From Caryophanales bacterium UBA3631 (lineage in GTDB: Bacteria > Bacillota_I > Bacilli_A > RF39 > UBA660): a stretch of DNA of 64,000 nt. The DNA is taken from NCBI GenBank assembly GCA_002374055.1, contig DFLA01000046.1:1-64000 (forward strand), in the 5' to 3' direction. A model generated the notes under the pieces. The model did no database searches, was not told the DNA's origin, and worked only from the letters and a program-made list of their open reading frames with translations. A program made the position numbers and the translations under genes. This document shows, piece after piece, positions 42,291-49,906 of the stretch; position 1 is the first letter of the stretch, and the number at the start of each line of letters is the position of its first letter.

Positions 42291-43094
42291 ATGAATAATA
42301 TTGATGCAAGGGAATATATTAAAATAATTTTTGATTGTTATAAGCAAAGGAAGATTGAACATCAATTATATGAGAGTAATAATTTTGCAACTAGTGCGAT
42401 TATAAAGGCTTATTTAAGATATGTTGAGAAACCTGAATTTGATATCATTGTAGATGAATATAAAAAGATATATATTCATAATGAATCTAGGGTTGAAAAA
42501 AATGATACTTTATGTGAAAAAAAGGGATTAGGCATTGTTTATGACTATATCAGTTCTTTTGATTTTGATAAGGATGATTTTAATCTGTTTGTTACATCTT
42601 TAAGAATACATTCTAAATTATATTCGGCTTGTCCTTGCTCTAGTTTTGGTGGCAAGTTAAGAGATAGTACTGCTTATTTAGAGGATACTAATATTGAGGT
42701 TATGGACTCTAAGAGTGCTCAAAGATATTTCAATAGTTTAATTTTGAATTCTGATAAAATTTTTGATAAGTATCATGATAATAATTTCTTAGGTTATATT
42801 GATGACTGTATTGTGCAGATTGTTGATTTGATAAAGGCTCAACCATTTGCTGATGGTAATAAGAGAACTTTTAGAGCTGTTTTGAATTTGCTTTTAAAAA
42901 GAATTAATATTCCACCTATTTATATTGAGAAGTATGAACGTGATGTTTATAAAAATGCTTTGATTGAATCAATGAAAACTGGCGATTATAAATCTATTAT
43001 ACATTTTTATTATTATAAGATATGTGATTCTATTATGAATTTGGATATTAATAATTCCCAGATTAACAATTCTGATTTTCAAAAAAAATACTAG
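42291..43094 (+). CDS. Fic/DOC-family protein with catalytic His replaced by Gln
   Basis: A Fic fold is clear, with an N-terminal helical region and the active-site loop at residues 184-195. The loop reads QPFADGNKRTFR instead of HPFxxGNxRxxR. The Asp/Gly/Asn/Arg positions are kept but the catalytic base is Gln184, from CAA, one base from His. It has TTGGAGG before the ATG and its own promoter. The GKLRD segment upstream of the loop is the expected target-binding flap. It may be a pseudoenzyme, or a subfamily with different chemistry. The product is otherwise full length (267 aa). Confidence 0.85.
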   Translation: MNNIDAREYIKIIFDCYKQRKIEHQLYESNNFATSAIIKAYLRYVEKPEFDIIVDEYKKIYIHNESRVEKNDTLCEKKGLGIVYDYISSFDFDKDDFNLFVTSLRIHSKLYSACPCSSFGGKLRDSTAYLEDTNIEVMDSKSAQRYFNSLILNSDKIFDKYHDNNFLGYIDDCIVQIVDLIKAQPFADGNKRTFRAVLNLLLKRINIPPIYIEKYERDVYKNALIESMKTGDYKSIIHFYYYKICDSIMNLDINNSQINNSDFQKKY

Positions 43095-43112
43095 GAAATT
43101 TCTAGTATTTTT
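43087..43112. terminator. Bidirectional terminator between the Fic gene and greA
   Basis: AAATACTAG/CTAGTATTT hairpin. The stop of the Fic gene lies in the stem. Confidence 0.85.
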
Positions 43113-43555
43113 ACTTCATATTCACCGTTTGGGCTTGCTACTTTAACAATATCTCCAACTTTTTTACCTATTATTGCTTGTGCTATTGGTGATTCATTTG
43201 AGATTCTATTGTTAAATGGATCTGCTTCTTTACTTCCGACAATTGAATATTCGTCTGTTTCTTTGTCTTCAACATATTCTATTTTAACATTGTTTCCTAT
43301 TGAAACTTTGTCTGTTTTTACTTCTTTTATTATTACTGCATGCTCAATCATTTGCTCTAATTCAACGATTTTAGCTTCTACTGTTGCTTGTTCTCCACGG
43401 GCAGCATCGTATTCTGCATTTTCTGATAAATCTCCTAATGCACGTGCTTCTTTTAGAGCAGTAATTACTTCTGGTCTTTTTACTGTTTTTAAATATTCTA
43501 ATTCTTCTTCAATTGACTTTAAACCCTCTTCAGTTAAATAAGTTTCTTTTGTCAT
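43091..43555 (-). CDS. greA: Transcription elongation factor GreA
   Basis: GreA stimulates RNA polymerase to cleave backtracked transcripts. The N-terminal coiled coil ends in the acidic tip DLSENAEYDAA, and the C-terminal FKBP-like domain has SPIAQAIIGKKVGDIV and ends GEYEVKILEIS. The length (154 aa) is standard. GAGGTGAAAAC precedes the ATG. It has its own promoter, though it is the last gene of the yrrK-yrrO-greA neighbourhood known from Bacillus. Confidence 0.97.
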   Translation of the reverse strand: MTKETYLTEEGLKSIEEELEYLKTVKRPEVITALKEARALGDLSENAEYDAARGEQATVEAKIVELEQMIEHAVIIKEVKTDKVSIGNNVKIEYVEDKETDEYSIVGSKEADPFNNRISNESPIAQAIIGKKVGDIVKVASPNGEYEVKILEIS

Positions 43556-43587
43556 GTTTTCACCTCATATTTTTTTTGACCTACAAA

Positions 43588-43616
43588 ATGATACTACACT
43601 TTGTATATTTTGTCAA
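43588..43616 (-). promoter_or_regulatory. greA promoter
   Basis: Minus-strand TTGACA (43616-43611), 17-nt spacer, TATCAT (43593-43588). Confidence 0.78.
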
Positions 43617-44804
43617 CTACTTTTTTATTCTTATTAAATCCCATTTTTCTACTTTTTTTTCTAGTGGAATTTTAATTATTTGTCTTGGATGTCTAGCTAC
43701 ATCTATTGGATTCATATCTTCATCATACATTTCTTTTATTTTGAATGTATATTCCTTATTTGGTCCAAATATTTCTACTATATCTCCTCGGCTAAAATAG
43801 TTTCTTTGTTCTATAGTCATATATTTATTATCATAGTCTAGAATTATACCTAAAAAGTCTTGATTTGATATTTCTTGTCTTCCATTATAGTAGCTACATG
43901 TTTCATCATATATGTTGTTAAAAAATTGCGGAACATTATCTCTATTCGCACAGTTTCTTAATATTCTTTCGTACTCTTTATTATATTCATATTTTTCTTT
44001 ATTGTGATAGTATTCATCTATTGCTTTTCTATATATTCCAACTACTGTTGCGACATAGTAAAGGGATCTCATTCTTCCTTCTATTTTTAATGATGAAATA
44101 TTCATTTCTATCATATCTGGAAGGTACTCTAACATTGATAAATCTTTTGTACAGAATGTAAATGGTTTTTCTCCTTTTATAGGATTTTTATTTTCATCTA
44201 ATAGGTCAAAATCCCATCTACATATTTGACTACATCCACCACGGTTAGCGTCTCTATTAGTTAGGTAGTTTGATAGTACACATCTACCACTATATGATGA
44301 GCACATTGCACCGTGTATAAAGCATTCTAGTTCTATATCTACATTGTTTTTAATATCTAATATATCTTCTTTCGATTCTTCTCTAGCAAGTACTATTCTT
44401 TCTACACCTTTATTTTTCCAAAATTTAGCGGCTTCTTTGTTTGTTGTACAAGCTTGTGTTGATAAGTGTACATGTAAATTTGTTTTTGTTAGAGCTATAT
44501 TTATAATAGCTGGATCACTTGCGATTATTGCGTCTACGTTTAGTTTATCTAGTTCTTTTAAATAGTCTTCAATATGTTTTAATTCTTTATTGTGTACTAC
44601 TATGTTTACTGTTACATATACTTTTTTATTTAGTTTATGAGCAAATTCTACTCCTTCTTTTATGTCACTAATTGAGAAATTCTGTGCGTTTGCTCTTAAA
44701 GAGAAGATATTTCCTCCAATATAAACTGCGTCTGCGCCATAGTGTAGGGCTACTTTTAGTCTTTCTAAGTCTCCTGCTGGCGCCAATAATTCTATTTTTT
44801 CCAT
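43617..44804 (-). CDS. trhP2: U32-family tRNA hydroxylation protein (YrrO-like, TrhP)
   Basis: TrhP proteins hydroxylate uridine 34 in tRNA (ho5U) using prephenate. MEKIELLAPAGDLERLKVALHYGADAVYIGG is the U32 signature, and ECFIHGAMCSSYSGRCVLSN with GGCSQICRW supplies the Cys set for a 4Fe-4S cluster. The length (395 aa) is near the usual 420. It lies directly downstream of the shorter paralogue, as yrrN-yrrO do in Bacillus. With TrmR upstream it forms the mo5U34 pathway. An AAGGTGAAGTA site supports the start. Confidence 0.93.
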   Translation of the reverse strand: MEKIELLAPAGDLERLKVALHYGADAVYIGGNIFSLRANAQNFSISDIKEGVEFAHKLNKKVYVTVNIVVHNKELKHIEDYLKELDKLNVDAIIASDPAIINIALTKTNLHVHLSTQACTTNKEAAKFWKNKGVERIVLAREESKEDILDIKNNVDIELECFIHGAMCSSYSGRCVLSNYLTNRDANRGGCSQICRWDFDLLDENKNPIKGEKPFTFCTKDLSMLEYLPDMIEMNISSLKIEGRMRSLYYVATVVGIYRKAIDEYYHNKEKYEYNKEYERILRNCANRDNVPQFFNNIYDETCSYYNGRQEISNQDFLGIILDYDNKYMTIEQRNYFSRGDIVEIFGPNKEYTFKIKEMYDEDMNPIDVARHPRQIIKIPLEKKVEKWDLIRIKK

Positions 44805-44805
44805 A

Positions 44806-45639
44806 TTACTTCACCTTATATATTGAGTCTTTATGTAAGAAGAATGTATCAATGTTATTATCTAGTATATTTGATATTTCTTTGTTATATTCTTCTGCGT
44901 TTTCATTTGTAACAGTTTTGAACATGTTTATTATTTTTTCTTCTTCTTTTAATAAGAATCCATTTATTAATACATATTCAATATTTTCCTTTTTAAAGTT
45001 TAAGTATTCTTTTATTCCATTTAAATATGAACTAGTATAAACTGTTGTTACTTTTTCATCTACTATTGGATATATTTTTCCTTCTTTTTCTATGTAATTT
45101 ATTTTTGAATCATCTTTTAGACTAAATTCACTCAAATAATTTTCTTTTAGGTGTCTACGTGAAACAAACATTGGAAAGTATCCTAGTATTGGAACTATTA
45201 GTTTTGATTTAGTATTATGTTTAATATTTATTATCTCTTCTTCTTTTATTTCTTCTGAAACTTGTGTATATTCTACTCCTTCATTGTGCCAAAAGTTTAT
45301 TGTTTCATAGTTTGTTGTCATGTGTTCTTGAGCCCATACTAGTGGAATATTTAAATTTAATCTTTTAACTATGTTCAAAACTCCTATATCATAAAAGAAT
45401 ATTCCTTTTATATTTAATTTTGATAGTTCTATTAATGTTTCTTCTAATAGTTTTAAATCACTTGAATGCATATTTTTATTTAGTGATATAAATACTTCTT
45501 TTTCTGTTTTTATATTTTTTATTTCTTCTAATGTGAAATAATCGGGCATATTTACACTTAGGTCTTTTATTCCTAAAAGATATGCATCTACATCACTCGT
45601 TAATTCTTTTTTATTTGGTATATACATCAATTTGGTCAT
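44806..45639 (-). CDS. trhP1: U32-family partner protein (YrrN-like, TrhP)
   Basis: This is the short U32 paralogue of 277 aa, with LGIKDLSVNMPDYFTLEEI, KGIFFYDIGVLNIVKRL and QEHMTTNYETINFWHNEG. It lacks the Cys cluster motif seen in the longer partner, as expected for YrrN. Both are needed for ho5U34 formation in Bacillus. AAAGGTGAT supports the ATG at 45639; an earlier in-frame start lacks a site. The toxin-like module 4 lies between it and trmR, so transcription from the upstream operon must cross that module or start anew. Confidence 0.85.
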   Translation of the reverse strand: MTKLMYIPNKKELTSDVDAYLLGIKDLSVNMPDYFTLEEIKNIKTEKEVFISLNKNMHSSDLKLLEETLIELSKLNIKGIFFYDIGVLNIVKRLNLNIPLVWAQEHMTTNYETINFWHNEGVEYTQVSEEIKEEEIINIKHNTKSKLIVPILGYFPMFVSRRHLKENYLSEFSLKDDSKINYIEKEGKIYPIVDEKVTTVYTSSYLNGIKEYLNFKKENIEYVLINGFLLKEEEKIINMFKTVTNENAEEYNKEISNILDNNIDTFFLHKDSIYKVK

Positions 45640-45707
45640 ATAAATCACCTTTGATATATTATACATAAAAAGATTTAATTTGTCTATTTTTATTTTTAAT
45701 TAACATA

Positions 45708-45736
45708 TTGATTATTTTTTATAAATGTGTTAGAAT
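45708..45736 (+). promoter_or_regulatory. Promoter of antisense RNA, module 4
   Basis: TTGATT (45708-45713), 17-nt spacer, TAGAAT (45731-45736). Confidence 0.78.
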
Positions 45737-45742
45737 GTATGT

Positions 45743-45861
45743 AGTGAAGGAGTTCTTCATATAATAAAAAAGGATATGTCTGAAGTGAGACTCAGATATT
45801 TCCCTCGATAGGGTGAACATCTGAAATCAACATTAGTTGAAATCAGATGTTCTTGTGTTTT
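45743..45861 (+). ncRNA. Antisense RNA of small-peptide module 4
   Basis: It has the same 5' leader as the other modules (TGAAG...CTTCA then A-rich). A module-specific hairpin ATATGTCTGA/TCAGATAT (45774-45799) follows, then the shared terminator. About 118 nt. Confidence 0.62.
45815..45861. terminator. Bidirectional terminator, module 4
   Basis: GAACATCTGA--TCAAC pairs with GTTGA--TCAGATGTTC (15 pairs, two mismatches), followed by TTGTGTTTT. The peptide stop lies eight bases from the stem. Confidence 0.75.
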
Positions 45862-45967
45862 ATATGCAAGTGATTACTATTGTACCAAGTATTACTACTA
45901 GTATTAATAGTATAAAAATTATAACAAAAAGTTTTGATATAAGTTTACTTGTATCTTTTTTTGTCAT
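45860..45967 (-). CDS. 35-aa hydrophobic peptide, candidate type I toxin, module 4
   Basis: The peptide has a polar start (MTKKDTSKLISK), then a run of Val/Ile/Leu residues (about 13-32) forming one membrane helix, and ends TCI. AAAAAGGAGGATGAT gives a very strong ribosome binding site. The leader carries the complement of the terminator arm (TCAGATGT). The sequence differs from modules 1-3, but promoter, leader and terminator layout are the same, so it belongs to the same family. Confidence 0.68.
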   Translation of the reverse strand: MTKKDTSKLISKLFVIIFILLILVVILGTIVITCI

Positions 45968-46047
45968 AATATCATCCTCCTTTTTTATTATGTTATTTAA
46001 GCAAGTTGGAGGAAAACATCTGATTTTTCAAACATATCCTATATATA

Positions 46048-46076
46048 ATTATAACTTGTAATTAATTTACGGTCAA
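46048..46076 (-). promoter_or_regulatory. Promoter of peptide mRNA, module 4
   Basis: Minus-strand TTGACC (46076-46071), 17-nt spacer, TATAAT (46053-46048). Confidence 0.8.
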
Positions 46077-46117
46077 TATTATAATTAATTTTTTGTTAAT
46101 TATTTTATATAAAAAAA

Positions 46118-46142
46118 ATAAGACAATCGTTATGATTGTCTT
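46118..46142 (-). terminator. trmR terminator
   Basis: AAGACAATC/GATTGTCTT stem and a T-run. It closes the upstream operon before module 4. Confidence 0.85.
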
Positions 46143-46711
46143 TTACTTATTCCTATTCCATCTCCTAGACTTATGAATTCTGTTTTAAATTCTTTATTTT
46201 CTTTTAGGAATTCTATATATGTATTTATTTTTCTAACTAGTTGTTTTGTGTTTCTATTTGATGTTAATTCTGGATTTTTAACTAGTCCATGAAAGTCTAG
46301 ATTATCTGAAATTATTGTTCCATCTTGTTTTAAGTTAGTTTTATATTTTTCAAAGAATTTAATGTATTGTGCTTTTGCGGCATCTATGAAAATAAGATCA
46401 TATTGTTTTTTATCTTCATATTCTAGTGCATCAGCATTTATTATTTCTATTTGATTTTCTAGATTAAATTCTTTTATATTTTTTACTGCTTCTTTATATC
46501 TATTTGTATCTCTTTCTATTGTTGTTACTTTGATAGATTCATCTACTAGTGCCATTCTTATTGCTGAATAGCCTATTGCTGAACCTATTTCTAGTATTGT
46601 TTTTACATTATTTTCTTTAATATAATTTGTTAAGAATTCTATGCCATCTTTCATCATTATTGGAACATTGTTAATTTTCGCATATTCTTCTAATCTTCGT
46701 ATGTGTACCAT
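46130..46711 (-). CDS. trmR: tRNA 5-hydroxyuridine methyltransferase (YrrM family)
   Basis: TrmR converts ho5U34 to mo5U34 using SAM. Features are the SAM-binding motif TILEIGSAIGYSAIRMA, the acidic VTTIERD, and IDAAKAQYIKFFE with the catalytic/metal residues of class I O-methyltransferases. The length (193 aa) is slightly short. It overlaps mltG by 22 bases and has its own terminator. It is part of the yrrL-yrrM pair, and works with the TrhP pair downstream. Confidence 0.9.
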   Translation of the reverse strand: MVHIRRLEEYAKINNVPIMMKDGIEFLTNYIKENNVKTILEIGSAIGYSAIRMALVDESIKVTTIERDTNRYKEAVKNIKEFNLENQIEIINADALEYEDKKQYDLIFIDAAKAQYIKFFEKYKTNLKQDGTIISDNLDFHGLVKNPELTSNRNTKQLVRKINTYIEFLKENKEFKTEFISLGDGIGISKRQS

Positions 46712-47781
46712 AAACCTTCCCTCTGTAATTTTTGAATTATATTATTATGTTCATATTCTGTTTTTGTAAAGTATGTGTTTCCATTTTTATCTGCAACGAA
46801 ATAATAATTATCGCTTGTTGTTGGATTCATTACTCCTTCTATTGATTCTGTTGATGGATTTGATATTGGCCCTACTGGAAGTCCTACTATACATGTGCTT
46901 CTTGTGTTATAAGCATTGCAAGAATTTATCTCATCTATTGTTAAGTCTTCTTTGAATGATTTTTGTTCTGCATAGTATGTTGTTACGTCACTTCCTAGTG
47001 TCCAATTGTTTTTTATTCTATTATAGAATACTGCTGCTACTCCGTTTCTTTCGTGTGATGATCCTGCCTCTAGTTCTACTATTGACGCAAGTGTCAAAAG
47101 TTCGTGTATTGAATAGTTACTGTTTTCTATTTGAGTTTTATATTTTGATAGTTCTTTATCCATTTGATCTAATAATGTCTTGAATATATCTTTTACAGTT
47201 ACGTCTTTTTTAAATTGATATGTATTTGGGAATAAGTATCCTTCTAATGGATAATAAATTTTTTCATTTTTAATATCGTTTGTTAGAAACCAATATTCAT
47301 TTATTAGACTATCTATATAGTTTTCATCTTTTAATAGATTAAATACATCTTCTTTTTTATTGTCTGTGTTTTCTTCTATTAGGTCTGCTATTTGTTTTAT
47401 ATTTAGTCCTTCTTTAAATGTTATATTTATATAGTCTTCTTTATAGTTATCGCCTGAAAGTGTATTAACTATTTCTTTTACTCCCATATTCTTATTTAAT
47501 TCATATTTACCAATTTTTATTTCTCCTGTTTTGTGTATTTTTAGGTATATTTTATATGCAGTTGTTGATTTTATTAGCTCTTTTTCTTCTAGAATACCAG
47601 CTATACTTGATAGTGTATCTCCATCTTCTACTTTAAAATCTACTTTTATATCTTCTTTTGTTACTGGTTTTAATTTACTAAAATAAACTACATTTGCTAT
47701 TATAATTAATAGTATTATTAAAAGTATAAAAGCCATTATAGCAATGGCAATTATTCCCTTTTTATTCAATTTTCTTTGCAT
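46690..47781 (-). CDS. mltG: Endolytic murein transglycosylase MltG
   Basis: MltG cleaves nascent glycan strands in the membrane. An N-terminal helix (residues ~9-32) is followed by a LysM-like region (VEDGDTLSSIAGILEE) and the YceG domain with LLTLASIVELEAGSSHERNGVAAVFYNRI, where the catalytic Glu lies. CIVGLPVGPISNPS is the C-terminal signature. The length (363 aa) is normal. The upstream region has no good ribosome site, so translation may be coupled to the DUF1292 gene. Overlap with trmR is 22 bases. Confidence 0.95.
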   Translation of the reverse strand: MQRKLNKKGIIAIAIMAFILLIILLIIIANVVYFSKLKPVTKEDIKVDFKVEDGDTLSSIAGILEEKELIKSTTAYKIYLKIHKTGEIKIGKYELNKNMGVKEIVNTLSGDNYKEDYINITFKEGLNIKQIADLIEENTDNKKEDVFNLLKDENYIDSLINEYWFLTNDIKNEKIYYPLEGYLFPNTYQFKKDVTVKDIFKTLLDQMDKELSKYKTQIENSNYSIHELLTLASIVELEAGSSHERNGVAAVFYNRIKNNWTLGSDVTTYYAEQKSFKEDLTIDEINSCNAYNTRSTCIVGLPVGPISNPSTESIEGVMNPTTSDNYYFVADKNGNTYFTKTEYEHNNIIQKLQREGLWYTYED

Positions 47782-47788
47782 AGGGATA

Positions 47789-48070
47789 TTATTCGTTATT
47801 TTCTCCTTTTTGTGTTTCTTGTAGTTCTTTTAGAATAGTTTCAATTATTTTCCATTCTTTGTCTGTTTCTATTGGTAACAATTGTGTTGTTTCTTCTCCT
47901 GGGATGTATGCTGATGCGAATACTCTTGTATTTCCTGCTTCATCTTTTGAGTCATCTGTGTATACCATATAGCTTTTGTTTGTTTCATCTGAATCGAATG
48001 TAAATAGTACTTCGTATTCTACTTCTTGTCCTTCATCATTTGTTACTTTAAATGTCATTTTTTCTTCCAT
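47789..48070 (-). CDS. yrzB: DUF1292 family protein (YrzB)
   Basis: This is a 93-aa acidic protein with the family pattern EEKMTFKVTNDEGQEVEYEVLFTFDSDETNKSYMVYTDD and VFASAYIPGEE. Its position between ruvX and mltG is conserved in Bacillota. Function unknown. A GAAGGATTAAT site supports the ATG. Confidence 0.9.
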   Translation of the reverse strand: MEEKMTFKVTNDEGQEVEYEVLFTFDSDETNKSYMVYTDDSKDEAGNTRVFASAYIPGEETTQLLPIETDKEWKIIETILKELQETQKGENNE

Positions 48071-48071
48071 A

Positions 48072-48491
48072 TTAATCCTTCTTTCTATCTAAATATGTTT
48101 GTAAAATAATATTTGCTGCTAAACTGTCTATTTTTTGTTTTCTTTTTTTTCTAGACATGTTTGCTTCTATCATGTAGTTATGTGCTTCTACTGTTGTTAA
48201 TCTTTCATCTTGCATTTCTACTTTTATATTTAGTTTTTCTTCTATAAGCTTTTTGAAATTCAAGCATCTTTCTGCGCTTTCGCCTATTGTGTTATTCATA
48301 TTTTTTGGTAATCCTAATACTAATTTTTCTATTTGTTCTTGTTGTATTATTTTTTTTAATTCTTGTAGTAGAAATTCATAGTTATTTTCTTCGTATCTTA
48401 TTGTTTTATATGTTGAAGCTATAGTATGTGTTAAGTCACTTATTGATATTCCTAGTGAACGTGTACCTAAATCTAGTCCTAAATATTTCAT
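48072..48491 (-). CDS. ruvX: RuvX/YqgF-family Holliday junction resolvase
   Basis: This RNase H-like nuclease is also linked to pre-16S rRNA processing. It has GLDLGTRSLGISISD with the catalytic Asp, KLVLGLPKNMN, and DERLTTVEAHNYM. The length (139 aa) is normal. It overlaps the IreB-like gene by four bases (ATGA), and the TGA stop of that gene again shows standard code. Confidence 0.95.
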   Translation of the reverse strand: MKYLGLDLGTRSLGISISDLTHTIASTYKTIRYEENNYEFLLQELKKIIQQEQIEKLVLGLPKNMNNTIGESAERCLNFKKLIEEKLNIKVEMQDERLTTVEAHNYMIEANMSRKKRKQKIDSLAANIILQTYLDRKKD

Positions 48492-48727
48492 TTAATAAAT
48501 TCTTTTAATAATACTTCTATAATTTTTGTTCTATCAAATTTAAGTATTTTATTTCTTGATTCTTTATGGTTTGAGATATATCCAGGGTCTCCACTCATTA
48601 AGTAACCTACTATTTGATTTATAGGGTTATAACCTCTATCTTCTAGATTTAAAACGATTTCTTTTAGTGTTTCCGAAATGTTTTCATCTATAAACTTTTC
48701 TGTGTCATATACTTTTGTTTCGTCCAT
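48488..48727 (-). CDS. IreB family regulatory protein (YrzL/DUF965)
   Basis: This is a 79-aa protein matching IreB/YrzL: FIDENISETLKEIVLNLEDRGYNPINQIVGYLMSGDPGYISNHKESRNKI. IreB is a phosphorylation target of the IreK (PrkC-like) kinase in enterococci. It begins the operon with ruvX, yrzB, mltG and trmR. In Bacillus the gene lies after alaS, which is not here. Confidence 0.93.
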   Translation of the reverse strand: MDETKVYDTEKFIDENISETLKEIVLNLEDRGYNPINQIVGYLMSGDPGYISNHKESRNKILKFDRTKIIEVLLKEFIK

Positions 48728-48764
48728 ATTATCACCATCCTATGAATATATATTTATTTTAACA

Positions 48765-49898
48765 TTAATTATTGTTTTTATCAATAATTTTAATGTATTC
48801 TTTTGTGAAATAGTCATCTGTCATTCCAGCAATGTAATCTATTACTATTCTTTCTTTTGTTGTGTTATTTTTATATTCTTCTGTCATATTATTTAGGTAT
48901 ATTTGATATATATTTGTTTCTTTTATGTTTTCTTTTAAGTATTTTAAGTTTGTTTCAAATACTGTTTCAAACATTTCTTTATAATGTTTTCTTTGTTCTT
49001 CTGTTAAAACTTTATAGTATATATTTTCATAATTAAATTTTTGAAGGTCATTTAGTGCTTGCATGATTTCTTTTGACATTGTTATATATGGTTTTTTTAT
49101 ACTGTTTTTTATTATGTCTAATACTAGTGTGCTTACTATATCGCTGTTGTTATTTCCTAATATTTCCATTATAGATTCCGGCAGTTCTTCTTTTTTTAGT
49201 ATATTCATTGTTATTGCGTCTTCAATATCTTTTCCAATATAACTGATTACGTCACTTATTCTTACTACGCATCCTTCTAGTGTCATTGGTCTAAGTGATA
49301 GGATGTTTTCTTTACTCTTATAACATTTTTCGTAATCTTTTAAAAATTCTTCTTTTGTTTTTTCTATAGGTGAATATTTATCTAGTATTAATTCTCCATT
49401 ATGACATAGTATTCCATCTAATGTTTGGATTGTTAGGTTTAACCCTTTTCCATTTTTTTCTAGGTTCATTAAATTTCTTACGCTTTGAACGTTGTGCATA
49501 AATACACCTTCGTTATGTTTTTGTGATAGTTCATTTAAATATGTTTCGCCTAAATGTCCAAATGGTACATGTCCTAGGTCATGTCCTAAGGACATTGCTT
49601 CTATTAAGTCTTCATTTAGTGATAAAGCTCTTCCTATGGTTCTTGCGATTTTTGATACCATTTGAACATGGCTCATTCTTCTTGATATATGGTCATTATT
49701 CTTTATTGTAAATACTTGTGTTTTGTCCATATATCTGAAGTATGATTTTGACCATATTATTCTATCTACATCTCTATAGTATTCTGGGCGTATATCTTTT
49801 ATTTCTTCTTTTAGTCTTATTGCATATTCATCAAGTGTTGCATATTCGCCTAATTCTTTTTCATGTACTAGCATTTTTTCTCTTATTTCTTCAATCAT
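48765..49898 (-). CDS. dGTPase-like HD-domain triphosphohydrolase
   Basis: The protein has SRRMSHVQMVSKIARTI, LGHDLGHVPFGHLGE and HNVQSVR motifs, the HD metal site of Dgt-type dNTP triphosphohydrolases (here with LGHDLGH). At 377 aa it is in the short class of dGTPase-like proteins found in Bacillota. AGGTGGGG overlaps the polA stop, so it is coupled to polA. It probably controls dNTP pools beside polA; the substrate preference cannot be told. Confidence 0.9.
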   Translation of the reverse strand: MIEEIREKMLVHEKELGEYATLDEYAIRLKEEIKDIRPEYYRDVDRIIWSKSYFRYMDKTQVFTIKNNDHISRRMSHVQMVSKIARTIGRALSLNEDLIEAMSLGHDLGHVPFGHLGETYLNELSQKHNEGVFMHNVQSVRNLMNLEKNGKGLNLTIQTLDGILCHNGELILDKYSPIEKTKEEFLKDYEKCYKSKENILSLRPMTLEGCVVRISDVISYIGKDIEDAITMNILKKEELPESIMEILGNNNSDIVSTLVLDIIKNSIKKPYITMSKEIMQALNDLQKFNYENIYYKVLTEEQRKHYKEMFETVFETNLKYLKENIKETNIYQIYLNNMTEEYKNNTTKERIVIDYIAGMTDDYFTKEYIKIIDKNNN

Positions 49899-49906
49899 AA
49901 CCCCAC

